Of a DNA stretch of 64,000 nucleotides, positions 49,501 through 57,657 are shown in pieces (position 1 is the stretch's first letter; each line of letters starts with the position of its first letter). Source of the DNA: Alcanivoracaceae bacterium (GTDB taxonomy: Bacteria > Pseudomonadota > Gammaproteobacteria > Pseudomonadales > Alcanivoracaceae); contig JAGLCJ010000008.1 of NCBI GenBank assembly GCA_023146255.1, positions 62,001-126,000 on the forward strand, written 5' to 3'. The position numbers were made by a program, and so were the translations under genes. The notes under the pieces were generated by a model that saw only the letters and a list, made by a program, of their open reading frames with translations, was not told where the DNA came from and made no database searches.

Positions 49501-50976
49501 ATTGTTCTCCAGGGTTTCGCACAGAGTCCTTAGCACCTTGATCCGGGCGTGGCGCTTGTCGTTGGCTTCGACCAGAGTCCAGGGCGCGTACTCGGTACTG
49601 GTGCGGTCAACCATATCGCACACCGCCTGTTCGTAATCCGGCCAGCGCTCGCGGTTACGCCAGTCTTCTTCAGTAATCTTGAAACGCTTGTAGCCGGTTT
49701 CCTCGCGGGCCTGAAAACGTTTCAGCTGCTCCTCCGGGGTGACCGCCAGCCAGAACTTGGCCAACACCGTGCCGTGCTCGACCAGTTGATGTTCAAACTC
49801 ATTGATCTCGGTGTAGGCGCGCATCCAGTCATGTTCCGAGCACAGCCCCTCAACCCGCTCCACCAGCACCCGGCCGTACCAGCTGCGGTCAAACAGGGTG
49901 AAACGACCATGCCGTGGCAGATGACGCCAGAATCGCCAGAGATAGGGCTGGGCACGCTCCTCCTCCGTCGGCGCGGCAATCGGAGTGACGCGATAGAAAC
50001 GCGCATCAAGTGCCTGGGTAATGCGGCGAATGGTACCGCCCTTGCCGGCCGCATCATTGCCCTCAAACACACAGACACAGTTGCGCTCCCGAAAGCGCTT
50101 GTCACGACTGAGCAGATTCAACTCGCGCTGCCAGCGCGCCAATTCCACCTTGTAGTCTTTCTTTGGCAGAGACTGCGAATAATCCAGCTGGTTGATCACA
50201 TTGCGCTGATCCAGTGCCGGCTGATCGAGCAATGGCGCCGGGGCTGTCGAAGCCTCTCGCGTCACCCTGGCAAGCCGATCCTGCAACGCGCCAAGCAATA
50301 ATTCACCGGCGGTCAGGCTGCGGTAGCGATGGTCCGAACCATCAATAACTATCCAGGGCGCATCCCCGGTACTGGTTTCCCTTAGCACCTGCTCGCTGAC
50401 GGCAGCGAACTCATCAAAATGCTTGAACAGCTTCCAGTCGTTATCACTGACCCGCCAGGCGGTATCAGGATTTTTCGCCAGCTTGCCCAGTCGCTTCTTC
50501 TGGCGCGATTTGGACAGGTGAAACCAGAGTTTAACCAGCACCACGTTCTCTCGCGCCAGCATCCGTTCGAAATGTCGTATTCGCTTTACCTGCAGATCCA
50601 GCTCGGCAGCGGAACAGCCGTCCAGCACCCGGGAAAGAATCGGTTTGCTATACCAGGAACCAAACAGGATGCCGACCTGCCCCTTCGGAGGCAGTGCACG
50701 CCAGTAGCGCCACATAAACGGACGCTGACGCTCCTCCTCGGTTAGAGGTCCGAAAGCTTCGGTAACGATATGCCGTGGATCCATCCATTCATTGAACAGA
50801 TTGACGGTTTCGCCCTTGCCGGCGCCTTCGACACCGGCGATAACCACCACCACCGCCGTATCGGCTTTATCAAGCAAGTCGAGCTGCGCCTCCAACAGTG
50901 CTTCTCGCAATGCCGGGAGGCGCGCTTTCCAGGTTTTTTTGTCTATTCGGTGACCCAGCTCCGCAGACTCGAACAT
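49495..50976 (-). CDS. pap: polyphosphate:AMP phosphotransferase (two-domain PPK2)
   Basis: A 493-residue protein with two fused PPK2 domains, the class II layout of polyphosphate:AMP phosphotransferases, which make ADP from AMP and polyphosphate. The first domain has Walker A GVEGAGKGE at 48-56 and the second GNDAAGKGG at 306-314. The second domain also has RFTLFDRSWYGRVLVERVEG, the lid and Walker B regions, while the first has the changed GILFGSWYSKPILSRVLDG. In this class the C-terminal domain is the active one. The protein ends Leu-stop within a REP-like repeat. Confidence 0.92.
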   Translation of the reverse strand: MFESAELGHRIDKKTWKARLPALREALLEAQLDLLDKADTAVVVVIAGVEGAGKGETVNLFNEWMDPRHIVTEAFGPLTEEERQRPFMWRYWRALPPKGQVGILFGSWYSKPILSRVLDGCSAAELDLQVKRIRHFERMLARENVVLVKLWFHLSKSRQKKRLGKLAKNPDTAWRVSDNDWKLFKHFDEFAAVSEQVLRETSTGDAPWIVIDGSDHRYRSLTAGELLLGALQDRLARVTREASTAPAPLLDQPALDQRNVINQLDYSQSLPKKDYKVELARWQRELNLLSRDKRFRERNCVCVFEGNDAAGKGGTIRRITQALDARFYRVTPIAAPTEEERAQPYLWRFWRHLPRHGRFTLFDRSWYGRVLVERVEGLCSEHDWMRAYTEINEFEHQLVEHGTVLAKFWLAVTPEEQLKRFQAREETGYKRFKITEEDWRNRERWPDYEQAVCDMVDRTSTEYAPWTLVEANDKRHARIKVLRTLCETLENNL

Positions 50977-51035
50977 GCGACAGACTCCCGTTGCCAGCCT
51001 TCAGTCTGCCTGTACCCGGGGCTGCGGAGAAGAGT

Positions 51036-51476
51036 TCAGATAACCTGCCTGAGCATCACCGTATCGCGGAAGCCGGCAATCAGCTCCAGCGCATCGCTGG
51101 AGCTGGATGCCACCGCGTCGACACGCTGGTCACGCCCGGTTTTCAGCAGCTGGCTGAAGCCATCCAGCGTCTCTGCTTCACGGCCGGACAGCTGACTGAA
51201 CGCCATCGACCAGTCCGGCAGGTCACGGCGCTCCACCTCCTGCTCCAGCAGCACCATGACGCCATAGTGTCGTTTGTCCGCTGCCACACGCTCCATGACC
51301 GACTCTACCTTGTCACGCTCTCCCTCCAGCATCTGGAAGAAGGTGCCACCGTGATAGCAGAGCATTCCAGTCACGCCATCAGCGCTATTATTGCGCCGGG
51401 AAACTGCCAGAATCCGTTCCAGTTCGTCCTTGCCGTACTCTCTGGTTGCCGTGGAGACGTAGACGATCTGATACAT
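51036..51476 (-). CDS. BLUF-domain blue-light sensor
   Basis: A 146-residue protein with an N-terminal BLUF domain (residues 1-95) that binds FAD and senses blue light, and a short tail of about 50 residues without a named output domain. The residues that form the FAD hydrogen-bond network are present: Tyr6, Asn30, Gln48, Trp89 and Met91, at the spacing of the PixD/AppA group. MYQIVYVSTAT, ADGVTGMLCYHGGTFFQMLEG and DWSMAF are clear. The ATG at 51476 follows a GGGGGTTGG stretch. It probably acts through a partner protein not identifiable here. Divergent from the small lipoprotein. Confidence 0.92.
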   Translation of the reverse strand: MYQIVYVSTATREYGKDELERILAVSRRNNSADGVTGMLCYHGGTFFQMLEGERDKVESVMERVAADKRHYGVMVLLEQEVERRDLPDWSMAFSQLSGREAETLDGFSQLLKTGRDQRVDAVASSSSDALELIAGFRDTVMLRQVI

Positions 51477-51629
51477 TTTTCCAACCCCCAAGAATAAACC
51501 GATAGCATTCTCCACTCGCCGTGACCTCGACGTGAATGTCGTTCACAGAATTTTTCTCCCCCGGTTCCCCCGCAAATGGCGCAAGCGTATGATGCGGCCC
51601 GTTCCACCCCCTAAAACTGGAGAAATACC

Positions 51630-51917
51630 ATGCGTTCTATTGCTATTCCTGCCGTACTGATGCTTGCCCTTGGCGTTGTTGGTTGCAGCGATTCTGCCGA
51701 CACCGAAACCACTGCACCTGCCAACCCGGTAGTGGAAGAGGCGACCCAGGCAGTGGAAGAAGCAGCAGAAGCTGCTGCTGAAAATGCAGAAGGTGCAGCT
51801 GAAGAAGTGGCTGCCGCTGGCGAAGAAGCCGCTGAAGAAGTCGAAGCAGCTGCTGAAGATGCCGCTGAGGAAGCCGAAGCTGCGATGGATGCAGTTGAAG
51901 AAGAAATGGCCGAGTAA
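51630..51917 (+). CDS. small Glu/Ala-rich lipoprotein
   Basis: A 95-residue precursor with signal peptide and lipobox in LMLALGVVGC, giving lipidated Cys19. The rest is almost only Glu and Ala (EEAAEAAAENAEGAAEEV pattern) with seven-residue periodicity, so a single long helix or coiled coil is likely, as in Lpp-like lipoproteins. It has no named family that I recognise. It is very acidic. A GGAG site precedes the ATG. Confidence 0.8.
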   Translation: MRSIAIPAVLMLALGVVGCSDSADTETTAPANPVVEEATQAVEEAAEAAAENAEGAAEEVAAAGEEAAEEVEAAAEDAAEEAEAAMDAVEEEMAE

Positions 51918-51926
51918 TCCGGCTAT

Positions 51927-51955
51927 CGGGCTGCCGGCCACGGCAGCCCGATTCT
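51927..51955. terminator. hairpin between lipoprotein gene and cydB
   Basis: A perfect 10-bp stem, CGGGCTGCCG / CGGCAGCCCG, around GCCA is followed by ATTCTTCCC on the plus strand, a poor U-run. It probably ends the lipoprotein transcript and may also serve cydB. Confidence 0.65.
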
Positions 51956-51973
51956 TCCCTTCCGCTACCGCCG

Positions 51974-52975
51974 TCAGTCGTAACTCAGCGCCGTCGCCTT
52001 ACCGCGGAACACCCGATAGATAAAGAACGTGTAGCCAAGAATCGCCGGCAAGGTAATCACCGTGCCCCAAAAAATAAACAGTAGCGATTCGGTGGCCGCC
52101 GCCGCTTCCCACAGATCCAGTCGACCGATAATGATTTCCGGGAACAGGCTGTAACCCAAACCGATGCTGGCCATCACACAGATCACCGTCAGCGCGGCAA
52201 AAATCAGCCAACCATAACCACTGCGCAGAATCACCGGGCTGTTGAACAACCACACCAGCCCCGCATACGCCGTAGCGGTAATCAGCGGAATGGGCAGCAG
52301 GCCGATAGCATTCGGCAGGGTGAACCATTTATCCGCAATCACACTGCTAACCAGCGGCGTTGCCACCGATACCAGCAGCAGACACAGGCCCATCGGCAAC
52401 AGCGCATTGCGGCCCCAGCGAATCGCTTTCTCAAACAGGGCACCGTCGGTCTTGATCAACAGCCAGGCCGAGCCAAGCAGCACATACAACGCCGGCAGCG
52501 TCACGGCGATCAGTGCGGAGAACAGCAACCCCGTGGTGTCATCGCTCAACCCGGTGATATAGGCACCGAGCATCCAGCCCTGCGCCGCAGAAGCAATCAG
52601 CGAACCGGCAGCAAACAGCGCATTCCACATGCCCTTGCGCGCATCCCCCGCCTTGACCCGAAAATCGAACGCCACGCCGCGCAGAATCAAACCCATCAGC
52701 ATGATCGTCACCGGCAGATACAGTGCGGTAAGCACAATGCCGTGGGCCTGCGGAAAGGCAATCAGCAGAATGCCCACACCGAGCACGATCCAGGTTTCAT
52801 TGGCATCCCAGAACGGCCCGATGGAGCCAATCATCAGGTCTTTTTCTTCCTCGCTGGCAAACGGCAACAGCATGCCGATACCGAGATCGTAGCCATCCAG
52901 CAAAACGTAAATCAGCAACGCGAGGCCCATGGCCCCGGCAAAAAACAGCGGCAACCAGAATGACAGATCCATCAC
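51974..52975 (-). CDS. cydB: cytochrome bd-type quinol oxidase subunit II
   Basis: A 333-residue polytopic membrane protein of the CydB/CioB family. It starts MMDLSFWLPLFFAGAMGLALLIYVLLDGYDLGIG and has GPFWDANETWIVLGVGILLIAFP near residues 52-74 and LPVTIMLMGLILRGVAFDFR near 87-106. About eight or nine transmembrane helices are visible. It overlaps cydA by 4 bp. No small CydX-like frame follows it. Confidence 0.95.
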   Translation of the reverse strand: MMDLSFWLPLFFAGAMGLALLIYVLLDGYDLGIGMLLPFASEEEKDLMIGSIGPFWDANETWIVLGVGILLIAFPQAHGIVLTALYLPVTIMLMGLILRGVAFDFRVKAGDARKGMWNALFAAGSLIASAAQGWMLGAYITGLSDDTTGLLFSALIAVTLPALYVLLGSAWLLIKTDGALFEKAIRWGRNALLPMGLCLLLVSVATPLVSSVIADKWFTLPNAIGLLPIPLITATAYAGLVWLFNSPVILRSGYGWLIFAALTVICVMASIGLGYSLFPEIIIGRLDLWEAAAATESLLFIFWGTVITLPAILGYTFFIYRVFRGKATALSYD

Positions 52976-54342
52976 ACGCCCTCCTGATCCGGTTTATGAA
53001 AACGCTGTGCCTGCGGTAACAGTGACAGCGAACGCGCCGGCTTGGTGGCGAGATAACGCAACGCGGCGATATAGGACACCAGCAGGAACGCATACAAACC
53101 GACGTAACCGAGCAGCGTGCCCATCAAGGTGGCGGAAGCATGATCCGCCACCACCTCCGAGGTGCGCAGCAGCCCACTGACAATCCACGGCTGCCGGCCA
53201 ATCTCGGTGACATACCAGCCGGCCAGCACTGCGATCCAGCCGGAGAAGGTCATCGCCGACAACGCCCGCATTAACCACGGATGCTCAATGCGACTTTCCA
53301 GCGGTTGCCGGAACAAGGTAAACGTGGCCCACCAGCCGACCAGCAGCATCAGCACACCGATACCGACCATCACCCGGAATGCCCAGAACACCGGCGCCAC
53401 CGGCGGCGTTGCCCCTTCGAACTCGTTCAAGCCTTTCACTTCGCCGTCCCACTCGTGGGTAAGAATCAGGCTGGCCAGCTTCGGCACCTTGATGGCGAAG
53501 TGCGTGGTCTTCGCTTCCTCATCGGGAAAACCGAACAGCGTCAGCGGCGCGCCCTTTTCGGTTTCCCAGATGCCTTCCATCGCCGCCACCTTGGCCGGCT
53601 GATGTTCCAGCGTGTTCAGGCCATGCAAGTCACCAATCCAGATCTGCAACGGCGCCAGCACCGCCGCCATGGCCGCACCGGTGCGCATCACTCGCCAGGT
53701 GGCCGGGCCATCGACCTGCTTCAGCGCCCGCCAGGCACTGATACCCATAATCAGAAACGCCGCCGTCAGCAGCGAGGCATTGAGCATATGGAAGAAGCGG
53801 TACGGGAATGACGGATTGAAGATCACCTGCCACCAGCTCTCGACAAAGAACACCCCGTCCTCGATGCGATAACCCGCCGGCGTCTGCATCCACGAGTTCA
53901 GACTCAGAATCCAGAACGCAGAAAACGTTGTGCCAATCGCCACCAGCGCTGTCGCAATCAGATGCAGACGGTTCGACACCCGCTCCTTGCCAAACAGCAT
54001 GATGCCAAGGAACGAGGCCTCCAGAAAAAACGCCGTCAGCACCTCATAGCCGAGCAGTGGCCCGGCAATATTCCCGGCCCGCTCCATAAACCCCGGCCAG
54101 TTGGTGCCGAACTGGAAGCTCATGGTGATACCCGACACCACCCCCAGCGCAAAGCTCAGGGCAAAGATCTTCACCCAGAACGAATAGGCATATTCCCAGG
54201 CCTTGTCCCCGGACAGGGTAAAGCGCACCCGGAAATACAGCAGAATCCAGCACAGACCGATGGTGATGGTGGGAAACAGGATATGAAAACTGATATTGGC
54301 GGCGAACTGCATCCGCGCCAGCATAAACGGATCGAGTTCCAT
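52972..54342 (-). CDS. cydA: cytochrome bd-type quinol oxidase subunit I (short Q-loop, CioA-like)
   Basis: Subunit I oxidises quinol and carries the haems of this proton-non-pumping terminal oxidase. At 456 residues it is shorter than Escherichia coli CydA (about 522), because the periplasmic quinol loop lacks the C-terminal insertion, the cyanide-insensitive (CioA) type. His20 (NISFHILFP), the axial His in FFHMLNASL near residue 184, and GWYVTEIGRQPWIVSGLLRT near 365-384 are visible. The spectral type (bd or bb') cannot be told. cydAB form a leftward operon. Confidence 0.93.
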   Translation of the reverse strand: MELDPFMLARMQFAANISFHILFPTITIGLCWILLYFRVRFTLSGDKAWEYAYSFWVKIFALSFALGVVSGITMSFQFGTNWPGFMERAGNIAGPLLGYEVLTAFFLEASFLGIMLFGKERVSNRLHLIATALVAIGTTFSAFWILSLNSWMQTPAGYRIEDGVFFVESWWQVIFNPSFPYRFFHMLNASLLTAAFLIMGISAWRALKQVDGPATWRVMRTGAAMAAVLAPLQIWIGDLHGLNTLEHQPAKVAAMEGIWETEKGAPLTLFGFPDEEAKTTHFAIKVPKLASLILTHEWDGEVKGLNEFEGATPPVAPVFWAFRVMVGIGVLMLLVGWWATFTLFRQPLESRIEHPWLMRALSAMTFSGWIAVLAGWYVTEIGRQPWIVSGLLRTSEVVADHASATLMGTLLGYVGLYAFLLVSYIAALRYLATKPARSLSLLPQAQRFHKPDQEGV

Positions 54343-54593
54343 GGCGGGGCGCCCTCCCGGGGGTGATCAAAGACGGGCGGGATAGTAGCATACGGCGGGA
54401 GGCATCCGGTGCGGCAGAACGCCCCGGTCACCTGTGCGCTATAGTTGCGTGGCCCGCCTTGGGCGAAAGTGAGCCACCATGACAACAGTTGACTCATGAC
54501 CGAGACCTGCCTGAGGCTGCTCCGCGAACCCTGCCTCGCGACACATAGAACTAGCAGCAACGTTAACAACCCAGCCAAGCAATCGGAAAAAAA
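54343..54593. other. cydA upstream region and left part of an A+T-rich island
   Basis: This stretch holds no gene. Its first half, next to cydA, is G+C-rich and should carry the cydA promoter on the minus strand. Base composition then drops sharply from about 54540 towards the orphan membrane-protein gene. Confidence 0.5.
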
Positions 54594-55022
54594 TCAGAAA
54601 ATACGAAAATTCATAAAAACAAAAAGCAACCCAAACAGGGAAAAGAAATAAAAAGAATTACGTTGTGAGGCAACCGATGATGAATCGGCATGACGAATTC
54701 CCAGCCTAATAATTCTATCGCCCTCATACATCAGAGAAATATGATATGAAAACAACATCATAAAAAATCCAGTGAAAGCAAGCAGATTGCGTTTAAAAAA
54801 AACAAAATAATCTCCAAAAACATTTATCACCCCAAAATCAAATAGCAAAAACAAATAAAACAACAATCCGCCAAATAAAAAAATAGAAAAGTCGAACACC
54901 TTGCGACGATAGCTTTTCTTCAAAGCAACATAGTATGCCTCTATTCTAGAAACAGACCATGCAGACTGATAAATCAAGAGGACAATATAAATCACAGATA
55001 AAGTAACGACGAGAATATTCAT
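54594..55022 (-). CDS. orphan membrane protein in an A+T-rich island
   Basis: A 142-residue protein I do not recognise. It has about four transmembrane helices (near 3-20, 45-64, 78-97 and 123-139), a basic cytoplasmic segment ALKKSYRRKVFD, and Phe-rich composition. A good AGGAGAG site lies seven bases before the ATG, which supports translation. Base and codon use (many AAA, AAT, ATA) are unlike all neighbours, and flanking bases on both sides are also A+T-rich, so recent horizontal acquisition is likely. Function unknown. Confidence 0.65.
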   Translation of the reverse strand: MNILVVTLSVIYIVLLIYQSAWSVSRIEAYYVALKKSYRRKVFDFSIFLFGGLLFYLFLLFDFGVINVFGDYFVFFKRNLLAFTGFFMMLFSYHISLMYEGDRIIRLGIRHADSSSVASQRNSFYFFSLFGLLFVFMNFRIF

Positions 55023-55076
55023 CCAGCTCTCCTAAGAACCGCTGAAAAGCCATAGCATCTGATTCAAGAAATCACC

Positions 55077-55934
55077 TTAGTCATTCCCTCCCGCATCCGG
55101 CAACGTCAGCACAATCAGGCGATATGCCCCAAGCTTCATGATCTCCGGCTGCAGAATACAGCACTTCAGATGCGGCAGAAGCTCGGCAGGTGCCAACCTG
55201 AGCCAGTGCAACAGATAACCGAACGGAAGCGTCAGGAGCCCGAGCCGGCGGATATAACGTGCCGTCGGTGCAACCAGCTCGCTGATATCCTTATCCTCCA
55301 TGATTGCGAATCCCGCCGACTCGATCCATTCGCATACATCCCTGTGTGCCGCAATATTCGGCACCATAAATCCATCAGTAAAAGCCTGATAAAGCGTATG
55401 AGCGCTGGAGTCACTTTCGTTAACCGGTTCGTTGAGGAAAAAATCCGCTATCACCACCTTGCCCCCGGGTTTCAGCAACCGCGCCATTTCCTTTAGCGCA
55501 GCCGGCTTGTCCGGCGCATGGCAGAAGCTCTCGCTGGCCAGAATATGGCTGAACGACTGCTCGGCGAAGCCACTGTTAGCGTAGTCCCCGGTGACGAATT
55601 GCATCCCTGGCTTGCCTGAGCGTCCGGCAAGATGGGATGCCAGCGCAACCTGTACTGGCGAAAGGGTGATGCCGGTGACCGCACAGCCGCTGTGCTGATT
55701 GATATAGACACTGGTGGCGCCAATACCACAACCGGCATCGAGCAGGTGATCGCCCGCTGCCAATGGCTGCAGCGCAGTGAGCATGGTGCGCTTGTGATTG
55801 AACAGCGCCTTTTTCAGAGTGCGCGTGCCTTTATGCCAGACGCCGTAGTGCATACCGGCAGCACTGTAGAACATACGGTAGAAGAAGGTCATACCGTCAT
55901 AGTAGCGTCGCACCTGAAGCTGATTGACCTCCAT
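55077..55934 (-). CDS. SAM-dependent methyltransferase, tocopherol/sterol-methyltransferase-like
   Basis: A 285-residue class I methyltransferase. Motif I is LLDAGCGIGATSVYI near residues 64-78, with GITLSPVQVALAS (near 90-102) as motif II, HILASESFCHAPDKPAALKEMARLLKPGGKVVIADFF covering motifs III-IV. The spacing and LSPxQ signature match the gamma-tocopherol, sterol-C24 and coclaurine N-methyltransferase group rather than UbiE. The substrate is probably a small hydrophobic acceptor (inference). It ends next to the A+T-rich island and is co-directional with the AraC-type regulator upstream. Confidence 0.78.
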   Translation of the reverse strand: MEVNQLQVRRYYDGMTFFYRMFYSAAGMHYGVWHKGTRTLKKALFNHKRTMLTALQPLAAGDHLLDAGCGIGATSVYINQHSGCAVTGITLSPVQVALASHLAGRSGKPGMQFVTGDYANSGFAEQSFSHILASESFCHAPDKPAALKEMARLLKPGGKVVIADFFLNEPVNESDSSAHTLYQAFTDGFMVPNIAAHRDVCEWIESAGFAIMEDKDISELVAPTARYIRRLGLLTLPFGYLLHWLRLAPAELLPHLKCCILQPEIMKLGAYRLIVLTLPDAGGND

Positions 55935-55976
55935 ACCAAATCCCTCTGCGCCCTGCTAACTGCTACTCCGGAAACA

Positions 55977-56987
55977 CTATACCAATGATTTGCGATACTC
56001 CCCCGGTGCAACCCCCTCCCAGCGCCGGAACGCATGGTAAAAATTGGCTACATCGGCAAAGCCCAGCTGCTCGGCAATAGAGGCAAACGACAGCTTGTCA
56101 TCGCGCAACAGGGCGCAGGCCCTGCTGTGACGCACCTGATCACGCAGATCGACGAAACGAACATTCTCGGCAGCAAGATGACGCTGCAATGTCCGCGGCG
56201 TCATGCTCAGTGTCGCGGCTATCGCTTCGATACTCGCCTCCGGCTGGCCAATCCGCTGTTCCAGCAACGCCAGCACCTGCGCGGTCAGCCCGCTGGCCCG
56301 GGACAGACTGGCAAGCTGTTGCTGCGCGACCTTGCACAGGCGCTGATGGTATTTCGGGTAGGCGGTTGCCAGCGGCGCGGACAGTACCGCCGCATCCATC
56401 TCGAGCTCATTGCGCGGGTGGGAAAACGTCAGCGGCGCGGCAAAAAAATCCTGATACTGCGACAGGTCCTCCGGCGCCGGATGGCGAAAGCGCACGGCCC
56501 GCAGCATCAGGTCGCCGCCGACCAGCGAACGGCCGATGGCGACCATGGTTGCCACCACCAGATCATTGTGGGTACGGGTACGGGTGAAGTTCAGGCTCTC
56601 GTCGGAACTGACCGCCAGCAGGCACTGATCGCCCGATTGCTGCAGTTCAAAGGTCAGGTACGGCACCAGCAGGTTCTTGTAGCGCAGCAGGCACTGGATC
56701 GCTTCGCCAAGGGTATCGCTGGTGGCCATCAGGCTGCCGAGCAGGTCCATATTGCCGTAATGGCTATCTCGCCCCACCTGCAGGCCGAACCAGGGGTCGT
56801 TGGCCTGCCGGAAAGCGCTGACCAGCAGGGCATCAAGTTGCTCCAGTCGGATAAAGTGCTCCGCCGAGCCGACCGCATCGGCATCGATGCCGGCCTGCTC
56901 GAACAGGGCCTGGATATTGAGTCGCCCTTTCAGGGCAATCTCCAGCAGGCCCGGCAGAATGGACGCGGGCAGCAGGGTTTCTGTCAT
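55977..56987 (-). CDS. AraC-family transcriptional regulator
   Basis: A 336-residue regulator. The N-terminal part (about 15-200) is the arabinose-binding-like domain of the OruR/ArgR-type group, with GLQVGRDSHYGNMDLLGSLMATSDTLGEAI. The C-terminal part is an AraC DNA-binding domain (IEAIAATLSMTPRTLQRHLAAENV, then FASIAEQLGFADVANFYHAFRRWEGVAPGEYR). It lies between the methyltransferase gene, 42 bp downstream on the same strand, and the divergent SRPBCC-exporter pair, either of which could be its target. Confidence 0.88.
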   Translation of the reverse strand: MTETLLPASILPGLLEIALKGRLNIQALFEQAGIDADAVGSAEHFIRLEQLDALLVSAFRQANDPWFGLQVGRDSHYGNMDLLGSLMATSDTLGEAIQCLLRYKNLLVPYLTFELQQSGDQCLLAVSSDESLNFTRTRTHNDLVVATMVAIGRSLVGGDLMLRAVRFRHPAPEDLSQYQDFFAAPLTFSHPRNELEMDAAVLSAPLATAYPKYHQRLCKVAQQQLASLSRASGLTAQVLALLEQRIGQPEASIEAIAATLSMTPRTLQRHLAAENVRFVDLRDQVRHSRACALLRDDKLSFASIAEQLGFADVANFYHAFRRWEGVAPGEYRKSLV

Positions 56988-57114
56988 CGGCAGCTCCGGT
57001 TCACTGACAGGGTCAACATACGGTGAAGCGGATCACGGGTAAATGACTCCGGGGGACTGGCCCCGGCGACGCCCGGCGGCTACCCTTGGCCGGTCCTGAA
57101 CCGGAGTCCTTTCC

Positions 57115-57546
57115 ATGCTGAAACGTTACTACACTGATCTGGTCACTGAGGCGCCGGTATCCGCGCGTCAGGCTTACCGCTTTTTCTGCAACATTGATGA
57201 CTGGTCCGACTGGTCCGGTGCCATCGACAAGGCAAAGCTGTTTGGCGGCCAGTGGCGCAAGGGCGCCTTTCTGATGTTCGCTCCGAAAATCGACAATTTG
57301 CCGGCAGTGCCAATCGTGGTTCGGCTGCTGGACGTGCAACCGGATCGCAGCATCACCTGGGGTCTGGAACTGCCGGGCGCCAGCCTCAAGCACCGCTTCT
57401 CCTTTATTCCGGTCGGCGACGACCAGTGCCGGATTCATCATGAAGAATGGTCGGAGGGCCTGATGACCCTGCTGGCGTGGCCGGCGGCCAGCCTGATCCG
57501 TCGCTTCAACGACCGCTTTGCCCGCGAACTGGCAGCCATGTTCTAG
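57115..57546 (+). CDS. SRPBCC-family (START-like) protein
   Basis: A 143-residue single-domain protein of the SRPBCC/polyketide cyclase superfamily, which form a deep hydrophobic ligand pocket. It has APVSARQAYRFFCNIDDWSDWSGAID near residues 12-37, KGAFLMFAPKID, and SITWGLELPGASLKHRFSF near 80-98. No catalytic residue is assignable. It begins the rightward unit that includes the MMPL exporter and is divergent from the AraC regulator, which suggests handling of a lipid-like ligand (inference). Confidence 0.75.
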   Translation: MLKRYYTDLVTEAPVSARQAYRFFCNIDDWSDWSGAIDKAKLFGGQWRKGAFLMFAPKIDNLPAVPIVVRLLDVQPDRSITWGLELPGASLKHRFSFIPVGDDQCRIHHEEWSEGLMTLLAWPAASLIRRFNDRFARELAAMF

Positions 57547-57572
57547 GGAACCTCTGAATAGCTGCTATGTTC

Positions 57573-57639
57573 CTGTAGGAGCGGCCGGTCGGCCGCGATT
57601 TCCTTGCTATGGATCGCGGTCGGTCGACCGCTCCTACAA
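57573..57639. repeat. REP-like palindrome copy 4 (paired unit)
   Basis: TGTAGGAGCGG at 57574-57584 and GCTCCTACA at 57630-57638 bracket GCCGGTCGGC and GGTCGGTCGACC-type inner stems. It lies between the SRPBCC gene and the exporter. It does not provide a stop codon here, since the SRPBCC gene ends at 57546. Confidence 0.85.
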
Positions 57640-57657
57640 TGGATACCGGAGTCTGTC

